From Chamaelirium japonicum (lineage: Eukaryota > Streptophyta > Magnoliopsida > Liliales > Melanthiaceae), in the NCBI GenBank assembly GCA_947650365.1, contig OX393551.1:90990697-91054696 (forward strand): a stretch of DNA of 64,000 nucleotides, given 5' to 3'. Position numbers and translations under genes: made by a program. The number at the start of each line of letters is the position of its first letter. Position 1 is the stretch's first letter. Under the pieces are notes generated by a model. The model saw only the letters and a list, made by a program, of their open reading frames with translations, was not told the DNA's origin and ran no database searches. Of the stretch, positions 1 through 13,358 are shown one piece after another.

Positions 1-465
1 TGAATGAATTAGATTGGATCGTATTAATGAATTAGAATGGATCGTGCGAATGAATTAGAATGGATCGTACGAATGAATTAGAATGGATAGATTCGTGCGA
101 ATGAATTTGAATGGATTGTACGAAGGAATTAGAATGGATCGTACGAAGGAATTAGAATAGATCATACGAAGAAATTAGAATGGATCGTACGAATGAATTA
201 GAATGGATCGTATGAATGAATTAGAATGGATCGTGCGAATGAATTAGAATGGATCGTAAGAATAAAATAGAATGGATCGTATGAATGAATTAGAATAGAT
301 TGTGCGAATGGATTAGAATGGATCATACGATTGAGTAAGAATGGATTGTACGAATGAAATAGAATAGATCGTACGAATGAATTAGAATGGATCGTATGAA
401 TGAATTAGAATGGATCGTGCGAATGAATTAGAATGGATCGTACGAATGAAATAGAATGGATTCGC
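1..465 (+). repeat. Plus block 1
   Basis: The array is already in progress at base 1. The block holds a K segment near 81-180 and an R1-like segment near 185-400, so it is a piece of HOR1. It ends at an A' joint (454-481) whose core has CGCATG instead of CGCACG. Confidence 0.93.
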
Positions 466-3270
466 ATGAATGTATCCATTCTAATTCATTCGTACGATCC
501 ATTCTAATTCATTCGCACGATCCATTCGAATTCACTCAAACGATCCTTTATAATTCATTCATATGATCCATTCTAATTCATTCGCACGAATGTATCCATT
601 CTAATTCATTCGTACGATCCATTCTAATTCATGATCCATTCTAATTCCTTCGTACGATCCATTCTAATTCATTCGTACGATCCATTCTAATTCATTCTTA
701 CGATCCATTCTAATCCATTCTAATTTATTCGCACAATCTATTCTAATTCATTCGCACAATCTATTCTAATTCATTCGTACGATCCATTCGAATTCATTCG
801 TACGATCCATTCTAATTCATTCGTACAATTCATTCTAATTCAATCCATTCTAATTCATTCGTACGATCCATTCTTACTCATTCGTACGATCCATTCTAAT
901 TCATTCGCACGATCCATTCTAATTCATTCATACGATCTATTCTAATTCATTCGTATGATCCATTCTAATTCATTCGTACGATACATTCTAATTCATTCGT
1001 ACGATCCATTCTAATTCCTTCGTATGATCCATTCTAATTCATTCGTATGGTATGATTCATTCTAATTCATTCGTACGATTCATTCTAATTCAATCCATTC
1101 TAATTCAATCGTACGATCCATTCTAATTCATTCGTACGATCCATTCTAATTCATTCGTACGATTCATTCTAATTCAATCCATTCTAATTCATTCGTACGA
1201 TCCATTCTTACTCATTCGTACGATCCATTCTAATTTATTCGCACGAATGAATCCATTCTAATTCATTCGTATGATCTATTCTAATTCATTCGCATGAATG
1301 TATCCATTCTAATTCATTCGTACGATCCATTCTATCTCATTCATACAATCCATTCCATTTCATTCGTACGATCCATTCTAATTCATTCGCACGATCCATT
1401 CTAATTCATTCGCATGATCCATTCTAATTCATTCGTACGATCGATTCTAATTCATTCATACAATCCATTCTATTTCATTCGTACGATCCATTCTAATTCA
1501 TTCGCACGATCCATTCTAATTCATTCGCACGATCCATTCTAGTTCATTAGCACGATCCATTCTAATTCATTCGTACGATCTATTCTATTTCATTCGTACA
1601 ATCCATTCTTACTCAATCGTATGATCCATTCTAATCCATTCGCACAATCTATTCTAATTCATTCGTACGATCCATTCTATTTCATTCGTATAATCCATTC
1701 TAATTCATACGATCCATTCTATTTCATTCATACGATCCATTTTAATTCATTCGCATGATCCATTCTAATTAATTCATACGATCCATTCTAATTCATTCGT
1801 ACAATCCATTCTAATTTCTTCGTATGATCTATTCTAATTCCTTCGTACGATCCATTCTCATTCCTTCGTACGATCCATTCAAATTCATTCGCACGAATCT
1901 ATCCATTCTAATTCATTCGTACGATCCATTCTAATTCATTCGCACGATCCATTCTATTTCATTAATACGATCCAATCTAATTCATTCATACGATCTATTC
2001 TAATTCATTCGCACGAATATATCCTTTCTAATTCATTCGTACGATCTATTCTAATTCATTCGCACGATCCATTCTAATTCATTCGCACAATCTATTCTAA
2101 TTCATTCGTACGATCCATTCTAATTCATTCGCACGATCCATTCTAATTCATTCACACGAATGTATCCATTCTAATTCATTCATATTATCCATTCTAATTC
2201 ATTCACACGATCCATTCTAATTCATTCATACAATCCATTCTATTTCTTTTGCACGAATGTATCCATTCTAATTCATTCGTACGATCCATTCTATTTCATT
2301 CGTACGATCCATTCTAATTCATTCGTACAATCCATTCTAATTCATTCGCACGATCTATTCGAATTCATTCGCATGAATGTATCCACTCTAATTCATTCAT
2401 ACGATCCACTCTAATTCCTTCGTACGATTCATTCTATTTCATTCGTATGATCCATTCTATTTCATTCATATAATCCATTCTAATTCATTCGCACGATCCA
2501 TTCTAATTCATTCATACGATCCATTCTAATTCATTCGTATGATCCATTCTAATTCATTCGTTCGATCCATTCTAATTTATTCGCACGATCCATTCTAATT
2601 CATTCATACGATCCATTCTTACTCATTCGTACGATCCATTATAATTCATTCGCACGATCCATTCTAATTCATCCGTACGATCCATTCTATTTCATTCGTA
2701 CGATCCATTCTTTCTCATTCGTACGATCCATTCTAATTCATTCGCACGAATGTATCCATTCTAATTCATTCGTACGATCCATTCTAATTCCTTCGTACAA
2801 ACCATTCTAATTCCTGCGTACGATCCATTCTAATTCCTTTGTACGACCCATTATATTTAATTCGTATGATCCATTCTAATTCCTTTGTATGATCCAGTCT
2901 AATTCATTCCCATGAATGTATCCATTCTAATTCATTTGCACGAATGTATCCATTCTAATTCATTCGTACGATCCATTCTAATTCATTGGCACAAATGTAT
3001 CCATTCTAATTCATTCGTACGATCCACTCTAATTCATTCGTACGATCCATTCCAATTCATTCTAATTCTAATTCATTCGCACGAATGTATCCATTCTAAT
3101 TCATTCATACGATCCATTCTAATTCATTCGCACAATCTATTCTAATTCATTCGTACGATCCATTCTAATTCATTCGCACGATCCATTCTAATTCATTTGC
3201 ACGATCCATTCTAATTCATTCATACAATCCATTCTAATTCTTTTGCACGAATGTATCCATTCTAATTCAT
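466..3270 (-). repeat. Minus block 2, longest minus run
   Basis: This is the longest minus run in the window (2.8 kb). Marker M lies near 1048 and Q near 1243, both from HOR2. An R1 copy lies near 1550-1760 and K near 1815-1895, both from HOR1. Several 28-bp monomers fall between 2150 and 3260. The block ends in a one-off joint where TAATTCATT meets ACGAATGAG. Confidence 0.93.
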
Positions 3271-4214
3271 TACGAATGAGTAAGAATGGATTGTACGAAT
3301 GAATTAGAATGGATCGTACGAATGAATTAGAATGGATCGTACTAATGAATTAGAATAGATTGTGCGAATGAATTAGAATGGATCGTACGAATGAATTAGA
3401 AAGGATATATTCGTGCGAATGTATTAGAATAGATCGTATGAATGAATTAGATTGGATCGTATTAATGAATTAGAATGGATCGTGCGAATGAATTAGAATG
3501 GATCGTACGAATGAATTAGAATGGATAGATTCGTGCGAATGAATTTGAATGGATCGTACGAAGGAATTAGAATGAATCGTACGAAGGAATTAGAATAGAT
3601 CATACGAAGAAATTAGAATGGATCGTACGAATGAATTAGAATGGATCGTATGAATGAATTAGAATGGATCGTGCAAATGAATTAAAATGGATCGTATGAA
3701 TGAAATAGAATGGATCGTATGAATTAGAATGGATCGTACGAATGAAATAGAATGGATCGTACGAATGAATTAGAATAGATTGTACGAATGGATTAAAATG
3801 GATCATACGATTGAGTAAGAATGGATTGTACGAATGAAATAGAATAGATCGTACAAATGAATTAGAATGGATCATGCTAATGAATTAATTTTGATCGTAC
3901 GAATGAATTAGAATAGATTGTGCGAATGAATTAGAATGGATCGTACGAATGAATTGGAATGGATACATTCGTGCGAATGAATTAGAATGGATCGTATGAA
4001 TGAATTGAGTGGATACATTCGTACAAATGAATTAGAATGGATCGTACGAATGAATTAGAATGGATACATTCGTGCGAATGAATTAGAATGGATCATATGA
4101 ATGAATTAGAATGGATCGTTTGAGTGAATGCGAATGGATCGTGCGAATGAATTAGAATGGATTGTACGAATGAATTAGAATGGATCGTACAAATGAATTA
4201 GAATGGATACATTC
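3271..4214 (+). repeat. Plus block 3, 3' part of HOR1
   Basis: K lies near 3525-3620, R1 at 3636-3875, and the tail marker near 4118. The A joint is at 4201-4228. The distance from the end of R1 to the joint is about 340 bp, as in the complete HOR1 copies. Confidence 0.93.
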
Positions 4215-5270
4215 ATGCGAATCCATTCTATTTCATTCGTACGATCCATTCTAATTCATTCGCACGATCCATTCTAATTCATTCATACGATCCATTCTAA
4301 TTCATTCGTACGATCCATTCTAATTCATTCGTACGATCCATTCCAATTCATTCGCACAATCTATTCTAATTCATTCGTACGATCCATTCTAATTCATTCG
4401 CACGATCCACTCTAATTCATTCATACGATCCATTCTATTTCATTCATACGATCCATTCTTACTCATTCGTACTATCCATTCTAATTCATTTGCACGAAGG
4501 TATCCATTCTAATTCATTCGTACTATCCATTCTAATTCCTTCGTACGATCCATTCTAATTCTTTCGTACGATCCATTCTAATTCATTCGTACGATCCATT
4601 CTAATTCCTTCGTATGATCCATTCTAATTCATTCGTACGGTATGATTCATTCTAATTCATTCGTACGATTCATTCTAATTCAATCCATTCTAATTCATTC
4701 GTACGATCCATTCTAATTCATTCGTACGATCCTTTCTAATTCATTCGTACGATCCATTCTAATTCAATCCATTCTAATTCATTCGTACGATCCATTCTTA
4801 CTCATCCGTACGATCCATTCTAATTTAATCCATTCTAATTCATTCGTACGATCCATTCTTACTCATTCGTATGATCCATTCTAATTCATTCGCACGAATG
4901 AATCCATTCTAATTCATTCGTATGATCCATTCTAATTCATTCGCATGAATGTATCCATTCTAATTCATTCGTACGATCCATTCTATCTCATTCGTACAAT
5001 CCATTCTATTTCATTCGTACGATCCATTCTAATTCATTCGCACGAACCATTCTAATTCATTCGCATGATCCATTCTAATTCATTCGTACGATCGATTCTA
5101 ATTCATTCATACGATCCATTCTAATTCATTCGCACGAATGTATCCATTCTAATTCATTCGTACGATCCATTCTAATTCATTCGCACAATCTATTCTAATT
5201 CATTCATTCGATCCATTCTAATTTATTCGCACGATCCATTCTAATTCATTCATACTATCCATTCTAATTC
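4215..5270 (-). repeat. Minus block 4, HOR2 copy
   Basis: Marker N is 278 bp and M 425 bp after the A joint. Q lies near 4895. The block stops at a one-off joint where CTAATTCGTAG runs into AATGGATCG. Confidence 0.93.
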
Positions 5271-5415
5271 GTAGAATGGATCGTACGAAGGAATTAGAAT
5301 GGATACATTCGTGCGAATGAATTAGAATGGATTGTACGAATAAATTAGAATGGATCGTACGAATGAATTAGAATATGGATCATACGAAGGAATTAGAATG
5401 GATTGTACGAATGAA
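5271..5415 (+). repeat. Plus block 5, short run before a B joint
   Basis: This run has one 28-bp monomer and an off-phase GAATATGG spacer, then a B joint on GAATTC at 5413-5418. The same GAATATGG spacer precedes most other B joints (near 7440, 22190, 25330 and 27175). Confidence 0.9.
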
Positions 5416-7343
5416 TTCGAATCTATCCTTTCTAATTCATTCGTACGATCCATTCTAATTCCTTCGTACAATCCATTCTAATTCATTCGTACGATCCATT
5501 CTAATTCATTCGCACGATCCATTCTAATTCATTTGTACGATCCATTCTATTTCATTCATACGATCCATTCTAATTCATTCATACGATCCATTCTAATTCT
5601 TTCGCACGAATGTATCCATTCTAATTCATTCGTACGATCCATTCTAATTCATTCGCACGATCCATTCTAATTCATTCATACAATCCATTCTAATTCTTTT
5701 GCACGAATGTATCCATTCTAATTCATTCTTACTATCCATTCTAATTCCTTCGTACGATCCATTCTAATTCCTTCGTACGATCCATTCTAATTCATTCGTA
5801 CGATCCATTCTAATTCATTCGTACGATCCATTCTAATTCCTTCGTATGATCCATTCTAATTCATTCGTACGGTATGATTCATTCTAATTCATTCGTACGA
5901 TTCATTCTAATTCAATCCATTCTAATTCATTCGTACGATCCATTCTAATTCATTCGTATGATTCATTCTAATTCAATCCATTCTAATTCATTCGTACGAT
6001 CTATTCTAATTCATTCGTACGATCCATTCTAATTCATTCGCACGATCCATTCTAATTCATTCATACGATCCATTCTATTTCATTCGTACGATCCATTCTT
6101 ACTCATTCGTACGATCCATTCTAATTCATTTGCACGAAGGTATCCATTCTAATTCATTCGTACTATCCATTCTAATTCCTTCGTACGATCCATTCTAATT
6201 CCTTCGTACGATCCATTCTAATTCATTCGTACGATCCATTCTAATTCCTTCGTATGATCCATTCTAATTCATTCGTACGGTATGATTCATTCTAATTCAT
6301 TCGTACGATTCTTTCTAATTCAATCCATTCTAATTCATTCGTACGATCCATTCTAATTCATTCGTTCGATCCATTCTAATTCATTCGTACGATTCATTAC
6401 AAATGTATCCATTCTAATTCATTCGTACGATCCATTCTAATTCATTCGCACAATCTATTCTAATTCATTCATACGATCCATTCTAATTTATTCGCACGAT
6501 CCATTCTAATTCATTCATACGATCCATTCTAATTCATTCATATGATCCATTCTAATTCATTCGCACGATCCATTCTATCTCATTCGTACAATCCATTCTA
6601 TTTCATTCGTACGATCCATTCTAATTCATTCGCATGATCCATTCTAATTCATTCGTACGATCGATTCTAATTCATTCATACGATCCATTCTAATTCATTC
6701 GCACGAATGTATCCATTCTAATTCATTCGTACGATCCATTCTAATTCATTCGCACAATCTATTCTAATTCATTCATACGATCCATTCTAATTTATTCGCA
6801 CGATCCATTCTAATTCATTCATACGATCCTTTCTAATTCATTCATATGATCCATTCTAATTCATTCGCACGATCCGTTCTTACTCATTCGTACGATCCAT
6901 TCTAATTCATTCGCACGATCCATTCTAATTCATTATTACGATCCATTCTAATTCATTCGCACAATCCATTCTAATTCATTCATACTCATACGATCCATTC
7001 TAATTCATTCGCACGAATGTATCCTTTCTAATTCATTCGTACGATCCATTTTAATTCATTCGCACAATCTATTCTAATTCATTCGAACGATCCATTCTAA
7101 TTCATTCGTACGATCCATTCTAATTCTTTGGTATGATCCATTCTAATTCATTCGCACGATCCATTCTAATTCATTCGCACGATCCATTCTAATTCATTCG
7201 TACGATCCATTCTAATTCATTTATACGATCCAATCTAATTCATTCATACGATACATTCTAATTCTTTCGCACGACTGTATCCATTCTAATTCATTCGTAC
7301 GATCCATTCTAATTCATTAGCACGAAAAAACACGATCCACTCA
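5416..7343 (-). repeat. Minus block 6
   Basis: The block follows a B joint. It has two M-type segments (near 5872 and 6278), with an N marker near 6130 between them, so HOR2 material is duplicated within the block. It ends in a D joint with the A6 tract at about 7319-7359. Confidence 0.93.
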
Positions 7344-7359
7344 CATACGAATAAATTAG
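7319..7359 (+). other. D joint, reference copy
   Basis: A minus-to-plus joint that holds the only conspicuous non-monomer sequence in the array. GCACG-A6-CACGATCC is followed by ACTCACATACGAATAAATTAG. Other copies in this orientation: about 25187-25225, 27031-27070, 29289-29328 and 60237-60275. Inverted copies: about 17631-17672, 36049-36091 and 38281-38323. Its function is unknown. Confidence 0.92.
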
Positions 7360-7482
7360 AATGAATTAGAATGGATTGTGTGAATGAATTAGAATGGATC
7401 GTATGAATGAATTAGAATGGATCGTGCGAATGAATTAGAATATGGATCGTACGAAGGAATTAGAATGCATCGTACGAATGAA
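7344..7482 (+). repeat. D-to-B cassette, short form
   Basis: The run lies between a D joint (A6 tract) and a B joint (GAATTC at 7480-7485). It is 139 bp long, exactly one 23-bp monomer shorter than the four other cassettes of this type. Confidence 0.93.
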
Positions 7483-7599
7483 TTCGAATGTATCCTTTCT
7501 AATTCATTCGTACGATCCATTCTAATTGCTTCGTACGATCCATTCTAATTCATTCGTACGATCCATTCTAATTCATTCGTACAATTCTAATTCATTCGT
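7483..7599 (-). repeat. Minus block 8, five monomers
   Basis: This is a short minus run after a B joint. Its last monomer lacks 5 bp (ACAATTCTAATTC). It ends at the centre of the perfect 32-bp palindrome at 7584-7615. Confidence 0.92.
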
Positions 7600-7615
7600 A
7601 CGAATGAATTAGAAT
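7584..7615. other. Perfect 32-bp palindrome at a joint
   Basis: The arms ATTCTAATTCATTCGT and their complement meet with no spacer, with the centre between 7599 and 7600. Beyond 16 bp the arms differ by a 5-bp loss on the left side. Confidence 0.95.
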
Positions 7616-9844
7616 GGATCATACGAATGAATTAGAATGGATACATTCGTGCGAATGAATTAGAATGGATCGTACGAATGAATTAGAATAGATTGTGCGA
7701 ATGAATTAGAGTGGATCATACGAATGAATTAGAATGGATACATTCGTGCCAATGAATTAGAATGGATCGTACGAATGAATTAGAATGGATCGTATGAATG
7801 AATTAGAATGGATCGTGCGAATGAATTAGAATGGATCGTACGAATGAATTAGAATAGATTGTGCGAATGAATTAGAATGGATCGTACGAATGACTTAGAA
7901 TGGATCGTACGAATGAATTAGAATGGATCGTATGAATGAATTAAAATGGATCTTGCGAATGAATTAGAATGGATCGTACGAATGAATTAGAATGGATCGA
8001 ACGATGAATTAGAATGGATACATTCGTGAAAAAGAATTAGATTGGATTGGATGAATGAATTAGAATGGATCGTGCGAATGAATTAGAATGGATCGTACAA
8101 ATGAATTAGAATAGATACATTCGTGCGAAAGAATTAGAATAGTTCGTATGAATGAATTAGAATGGATCGTATGAATGAAATAGAATGGATCGTACGAATG
8201 AATTAGAATGGATCGTGCGAATGAATTAGAATGGATCGTACGAATGAATTAGAATGGATACATTCGTGCGAATGAATTAGAATGGATCGTATGAATGAAT
8301 TAGATTGGATCGTATAAATGAATTAGAATGGATCATACGAATGAATTAGAATGGATCGTGCTAATGAATTAAAATGGATCGTGCGAATGAATTAGAATGG
8401 ATCGTGCGAATGAATTAGAATGGATCATACGAATGAATTAGAATGGATCGTACGAATGAATTAGAATGGATCGTTCAAATGAATTAGAATAGATTGTGCG
8501 AATGAATTAGAATGGATCGTACGAATGAATTAGAAAGGATACATTCGTGCAAATGAATTAGAATGGATCGTATGAGTGTGAATGAATTAGAATGGATCGT
8601 GCGAATGAATTAGAATGGATCGTATTAATGAATTAGAATGGATCGTGCGAATAAATTAGAATGGATCGTACGAATGAGTAAGAATGGATCGTGCGAATGA
8701 ATTAGAATGGATCATATGAATGAATTAGAATGGATCGTATGAATGAACTAGAATGGATCGTGTGAATAAATTAGAATGGATCGTATGAATGAATTAGAAT
8801 AGATTGTGCGAATGAATTAGAATGGATCGTACGAATGAATTAGAATGGATACATTCGTGCGAATGAATTAGAATGGATCGTATGAATGAATTAGAATCGA
8901 TCGTACGAATGAATTAGAATGGATCATGCGAATGAATTAGAATGGATCGTGCGAATGAATTAGAATGGATCGTACGAATGAAATAGAATGGATTGTACGA
9001 ATGAGATAGAATGGATCGTACGAATGAATTAGAATGGATACATTCATACGAATGAATTTGAATGGATTATACGAATGAATTAGAATGGATTCATTCGTGC
9101 AAATGAATTAGAATGGATCGTACGAATGAGTAAGAATGGATCGTACGAATGAATTAGAATGGATCGTACGAATGAATTAGAATGGATCGTACGAATGAAT
9201 TAGAATGGATTGAATTAGAATGAATCGTACGAATGAATTAGAATGAATCATACCGTACGAATGAATTAGAATGGATCATACGAAGGAATTAGAATGGATC
9301 GTACGAATGAATTAGAATGGATCGTACGAAGGAATTAGAATGGATCGTACGAAGGAATTAGAATGGATAGTACAAATGAATCAGAATGGATACCTTCGTG
9401 CAAATGAATTAGAATGGATCGTACGATTGAGTAAGAATGGATCGTACGAATGAAATAGAATGGATAGTATGAATGAATTAGAATGGATCGTGCGAATGAA
9501 TTAGAATGGATCGTACGAAGGAATTAGAATGGATCGTACGAAGGAATTAGAATGGATAGTACGAATGAATTAGAATGGATACCTTCGTGCAAATGAATTA
9601 GAATAGATCGTACGAATGAGTAAGAATGGATCGTATGAATGAAATAGAATGGATCGTATGAATGAATTCGAATGGATCGTGTGAATGAATTAGAATAGAT
9701 CGTGCGAATGAATTAGAATGGATCGTACGAATGAATTAGAATGGATCGTACGAATGAATTAGAATGGATCGTATGAATGAATTAGAATGGATCGTGCGAA
9801 TGAATTAGAATGGATCGTACGAATGAAATTGAATGGATTCGCAC
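7600..9844 (+). repeat. Plus block 9, ends as inverted HOR2
   Basis: A 2.2-kb plus run with many 28-bp monomers. GAGTGTGAATG variants lie near 8575. Marker M lies near 9243 and N near 9390 and 9581. The A' joint is at 9831-9858. The nearer N is 254 bp from the joint, one monomer less than the usual 277-278 bp. Confidence 0.93.
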
Positions 9845-10520
9845 GAATGTATCCATTCTAATTCATTCGTACGATCCATTCTAATTCATTCGTACAATCC
9901 ATTCTAATTCATTCGCACGATCCATTCTTACTCATTCGTACGATCCATTCTAATTCATTCGCAAGATCCATTCTAATTCATTAATACGATCCATTCTAAT
10001 TCATTCGCACGATCCATTCTAATTCATTCACACTCATACGATCCATTCTAATTCATTCGCACGAATGTATCCTTTCTAATTCATTCGTACGATCCATTCT
10101 AATTCATTCGCACAATCTATTCTAATTCATTCGAACGATCCATTCTAAGTCATTCGTACGATCCATTCTAATTCATTCGTACGATCCATTCTAATTCATT
10201 CGCACGATCCATTCTAATTCATTAATACGATCCAATCTAATTCAATCATACGATCCATTCTAATTCATTCGTTCGATCCATTCTAATTCATTCGCACGAT
10301 CCATTCTAATTCATTCGCACGATCCATTCTAATTCATTTGTACGAATGTAGCCACTCTAATTCATTCATACGATCCATTCTAATTCATTCGCACGAATGT
10401 ATCCATTCCAATTCATTCGTACGATCTATTCTATTTTATTCGTACGATCCATTCAAATTCATTCGTACGATTCATTCTAATTCAATCCATTCTAATTCAT
10501 TCGTACGATCCATTCTAATG
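9845..10520 (-). repeat. Minus block 10
   Basis: A minus run after an A' joint. It lacks the expected tail marker and R1, so it is not a complete inverted HOR1. It ends in a near-palindrome, ATTCTAAT-GA-ATTAGAAT, at 10512-10529, of the same kind as the joint at 31635. Confidence 0.92.
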
Positions 10521-11093
10521 AATTAGAATGAATCGTACGAATGAATTAGAATGGATCGTACGAATTAATTAGAATGGATCGTACGAATGAATTAGAATGG
10601 ATTGAATTAGAATGAATCGTACGAATGAATTAGAATGAATCAAACCGTACGAATGAATTAGAATGGATCATACGAAGGAATTAGAATGGATCGTACGAAT
10701 GAATTAGAATGGATCGTACGAATGAATTAGAATGGATCGTACGAAGGAATTAGAATGGATCGTACGAAGGAATTAGAATGGATAGTACGAATGAATTAGA
10801 ATGGATACCTTCGTGCAAATGAATTAGAATGGATCGTACGAATGAGTAAGAATGGATCGTACGAATGAAATAGAATAGATCGTATGAATGAATTAGAATG
10901 GATCGTGCGAATGAATTAGAATGGATCGTACGAATGAATTAGAATAGATTGTGCGAATGAATTAGAATGGATCGTACGAATGAATTAGAATGGATCGTAC
11001 GAATGAATTAGAATGGATCGTATGAATGAATTAGAATGGATCGTGCGAATGAATTAAAATGGATCGTACGAATGAAATAGAATGGATTCGCAC
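10521..11093 (+). repeat. Plus block 11, inverted HOR2
   Basis: Marker M (variant AATCAAACC) lies near 10631-10650 and N near 10803-10816. The A' joint is at 11080-11107. N is 277 bp and M 447 bp from the joint, matching the mirror-image copies. Confidence 0.93.
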
Positions 11094-11364
11094 GAATGTA
11101 TCCATTCTAATGCATTCGTACGATCCATTCTAATTCATTCGTACAATCCATTCTAATTCATTCGCACGATCCATTCGCATTCACTCAAACGATCCATTCT
11201 AATTCATTCATATGATCCATTCTAATTCATTCGCACGAATGTATCCATTCTAATTCATTCGTACGATCCATTCTAATTCATTTGTACGAATGTATCCACT
11301 CTAATTCATTCATACGATCCATTCTAATTCATTTGTACGAATGTATCCACTCTAATTCATTCGT
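11094..11364 (-). repeat. Minus block 12, start of inverted HOR1
   Basis: The complement of the tail marker (CGCATTCACTCAAACG) lies near 11175. The inverted HOR1 is then cut short at a 28-bp perfect palindrome (11351-11378), before any R1. Confidence 0.92.
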
Positions 11365-11378
11365 ACGAATGAATTAGA
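11351..11378. other. Perfect 28-bp palindrome at a joint
   Basis: The arms TCTAATTCATTCGT and complement share the centre type GT|AC with the joints at 7599 and 43815. Confidence 0.93.
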
Positions 11379-11933
11379 ATGGATCGTATGAGTGTGATTG
11401 AATTAGAATGGATCATGCGAATGAATTAGAATGGATCGTATTATTGAATTAGAATGGATCGTATGAATGAAATAGAATAGATCGTACGAATGAATTAGAA
11501 TGGATCGTATGAATGAATTAGAATGGATCGTACAAAGGAATTAGAATGGATCGTGCGAATGAATTAGAATGGATCGTACGAATGAATTAGAATGGATCGT
11601 ACGAAGGAATTAGAATGGATCGTACGAAGGAATTAGAATGGATAGTACGAATGAATTAGAATGGATACCTTCGTGCAAATGAATTAGAACGGATCGTACG
11701 AATGAGTAAGAATGGATCGTACGAATGAAATAGAATGGATCGTATGAATGAATTAGAATGGATCGTGCGAATGAATTAGAATGGATCGTATGAATGAAAT
11801 AGAATGGATCGTACGAATGAATTAGAATGGATCGTGCGAATGAATTAGAATGGATCGTACGAATGAATTAGAATGGATCGTACGAAGGAATTAGAATGGA
11901 TCGTACGAATGAATTAGAAAGGATACATTCGAA
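11365..11933 (+). repeat. Plus block 13
   Basis: The run holds a GAGTGTGATTG variant near 11390 and marker N near 11663. It ends in a B' joint with GAATTC at 11931-11936, preceded by the AGAAAGGATAC variant typical of B'. Confidence 0.92.
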
Positions 11934-13358
11934 TTCATTCGTACGATCCATTCTAATTCCTTCGTACGATCCATTATAATTCATTCGTACGGTATGATTC
12001 ATTCTAATTCATTCGTAAGATTCATTCTAATTCAATCCATTCTAATTCATTCGTACGATCCATTCTAATTCATTCGTACGATCCATTCTAATTGATTCGT
12101 ACGATTCATTCTAATTCAATCCATTCTAATTCATTCGTACGATCCATTCTTACTCATTCGTACGATCCATTCTAATTCATTCGTCTGATCCATTCTAATT
12201 CATTAGCATGAATGTATCCATTCTAATTCATTCGTACGATCCATTCTATCTCATTCGTACAATCTATTCTATTTCATTCGCACAATCTATTCTAATTCAT
12301 TCATACGATCCATTCTAATTTATTCGCACGATCCATTCTAATTCATTCATACGATCCATTCTAATTCATTCGTACGATCCATTCTAATTCATTCATACGA
12401 TCCATTCTAATTCATTCGTACGATCCATTCTAATTCATTCGTACGATCCATTCTAATTCATTCCCACAATCTATTCTAATTCATTCGTACGATCCATTCT
12501 AATTCATTCGCACGATCCATTCTAATTCATTCGTACGATCCATTCTAATTCATTCGCACAATCCATTCTAATTCATTCATACGATCCATTCTATTTCATT
12601 CGTACGATCCATTCTTACTCATTCGTACGATCCATTCTAATTCATTTGCACGAAGGTATCCGTTCTAATTCATTCGTACTATCCATTCTAATTCCTTCGT
12701 ACGATCCATTCTAATTCCTTCGTACGATCCATTCTAATTCATTCGTACGATCCATTCTAATTCATTCGTACGATCCATTCTAATTCATTCGTACGGTATG
12801 ATTCATTCTAATTCATTCGTACGATTCATTCTAATTCAATCCATTCTAATTCATTCGTACGATCCATTCTAATTCATTCGTACGATCCATTCTAATTCAT
12901 TCGTACGATTCATTCTAATTCAATCCATTCTAATTCATTCGTACGATCCATTCTTACTCTTTCGTACGATCCATTCTAATTCATTCGCACGAATGAATCC
13001 ATTCTAATTCATTCGTATGATCCATTCTAATTCATTCGCATGAATGTATCCATTCTAATTCATTCGTACGATCCATTCTATCTCATTCGTACAATCCATT
13101 CTATTTCATTCGTACGATCCATTCTAATTCATTCGCACGATCCATTCTAATTCATTCGCATGATCCATTCTAATTCATTCGTACGATCGATTCTAATTCA
13201 TTCGTACGATCCATTCTAATTCATTCGCACAATCTATTCTAATTCATTCGTACGATCCATTCTAATTCATTCGCACGATCCATTCTAATTCATTCATACG
13301 ATCCATTCTATTTCATTCATACGATCCATTCTTACTCATTCGTACGATCAATTCTAAT
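11934..13358 (-). repeat. Minus block 14, HOR2-rich
   Basis: M lies near 11988 and 12795, N near 12650 and Q near 12985. A GATCGATTC variant lies near 13187. The block ends in a one-off joint where CAATTCTAAT meets ACGAATGAATTAG. Confidence 0.92.

Noticed and set aside
7319-7359. The A6 tract of joint D as a SINE/LINE poly-A tail or a terminator
   Set aside because: It is only six bases and lies between monomers in both orientations, with no element body and no stem upstream.
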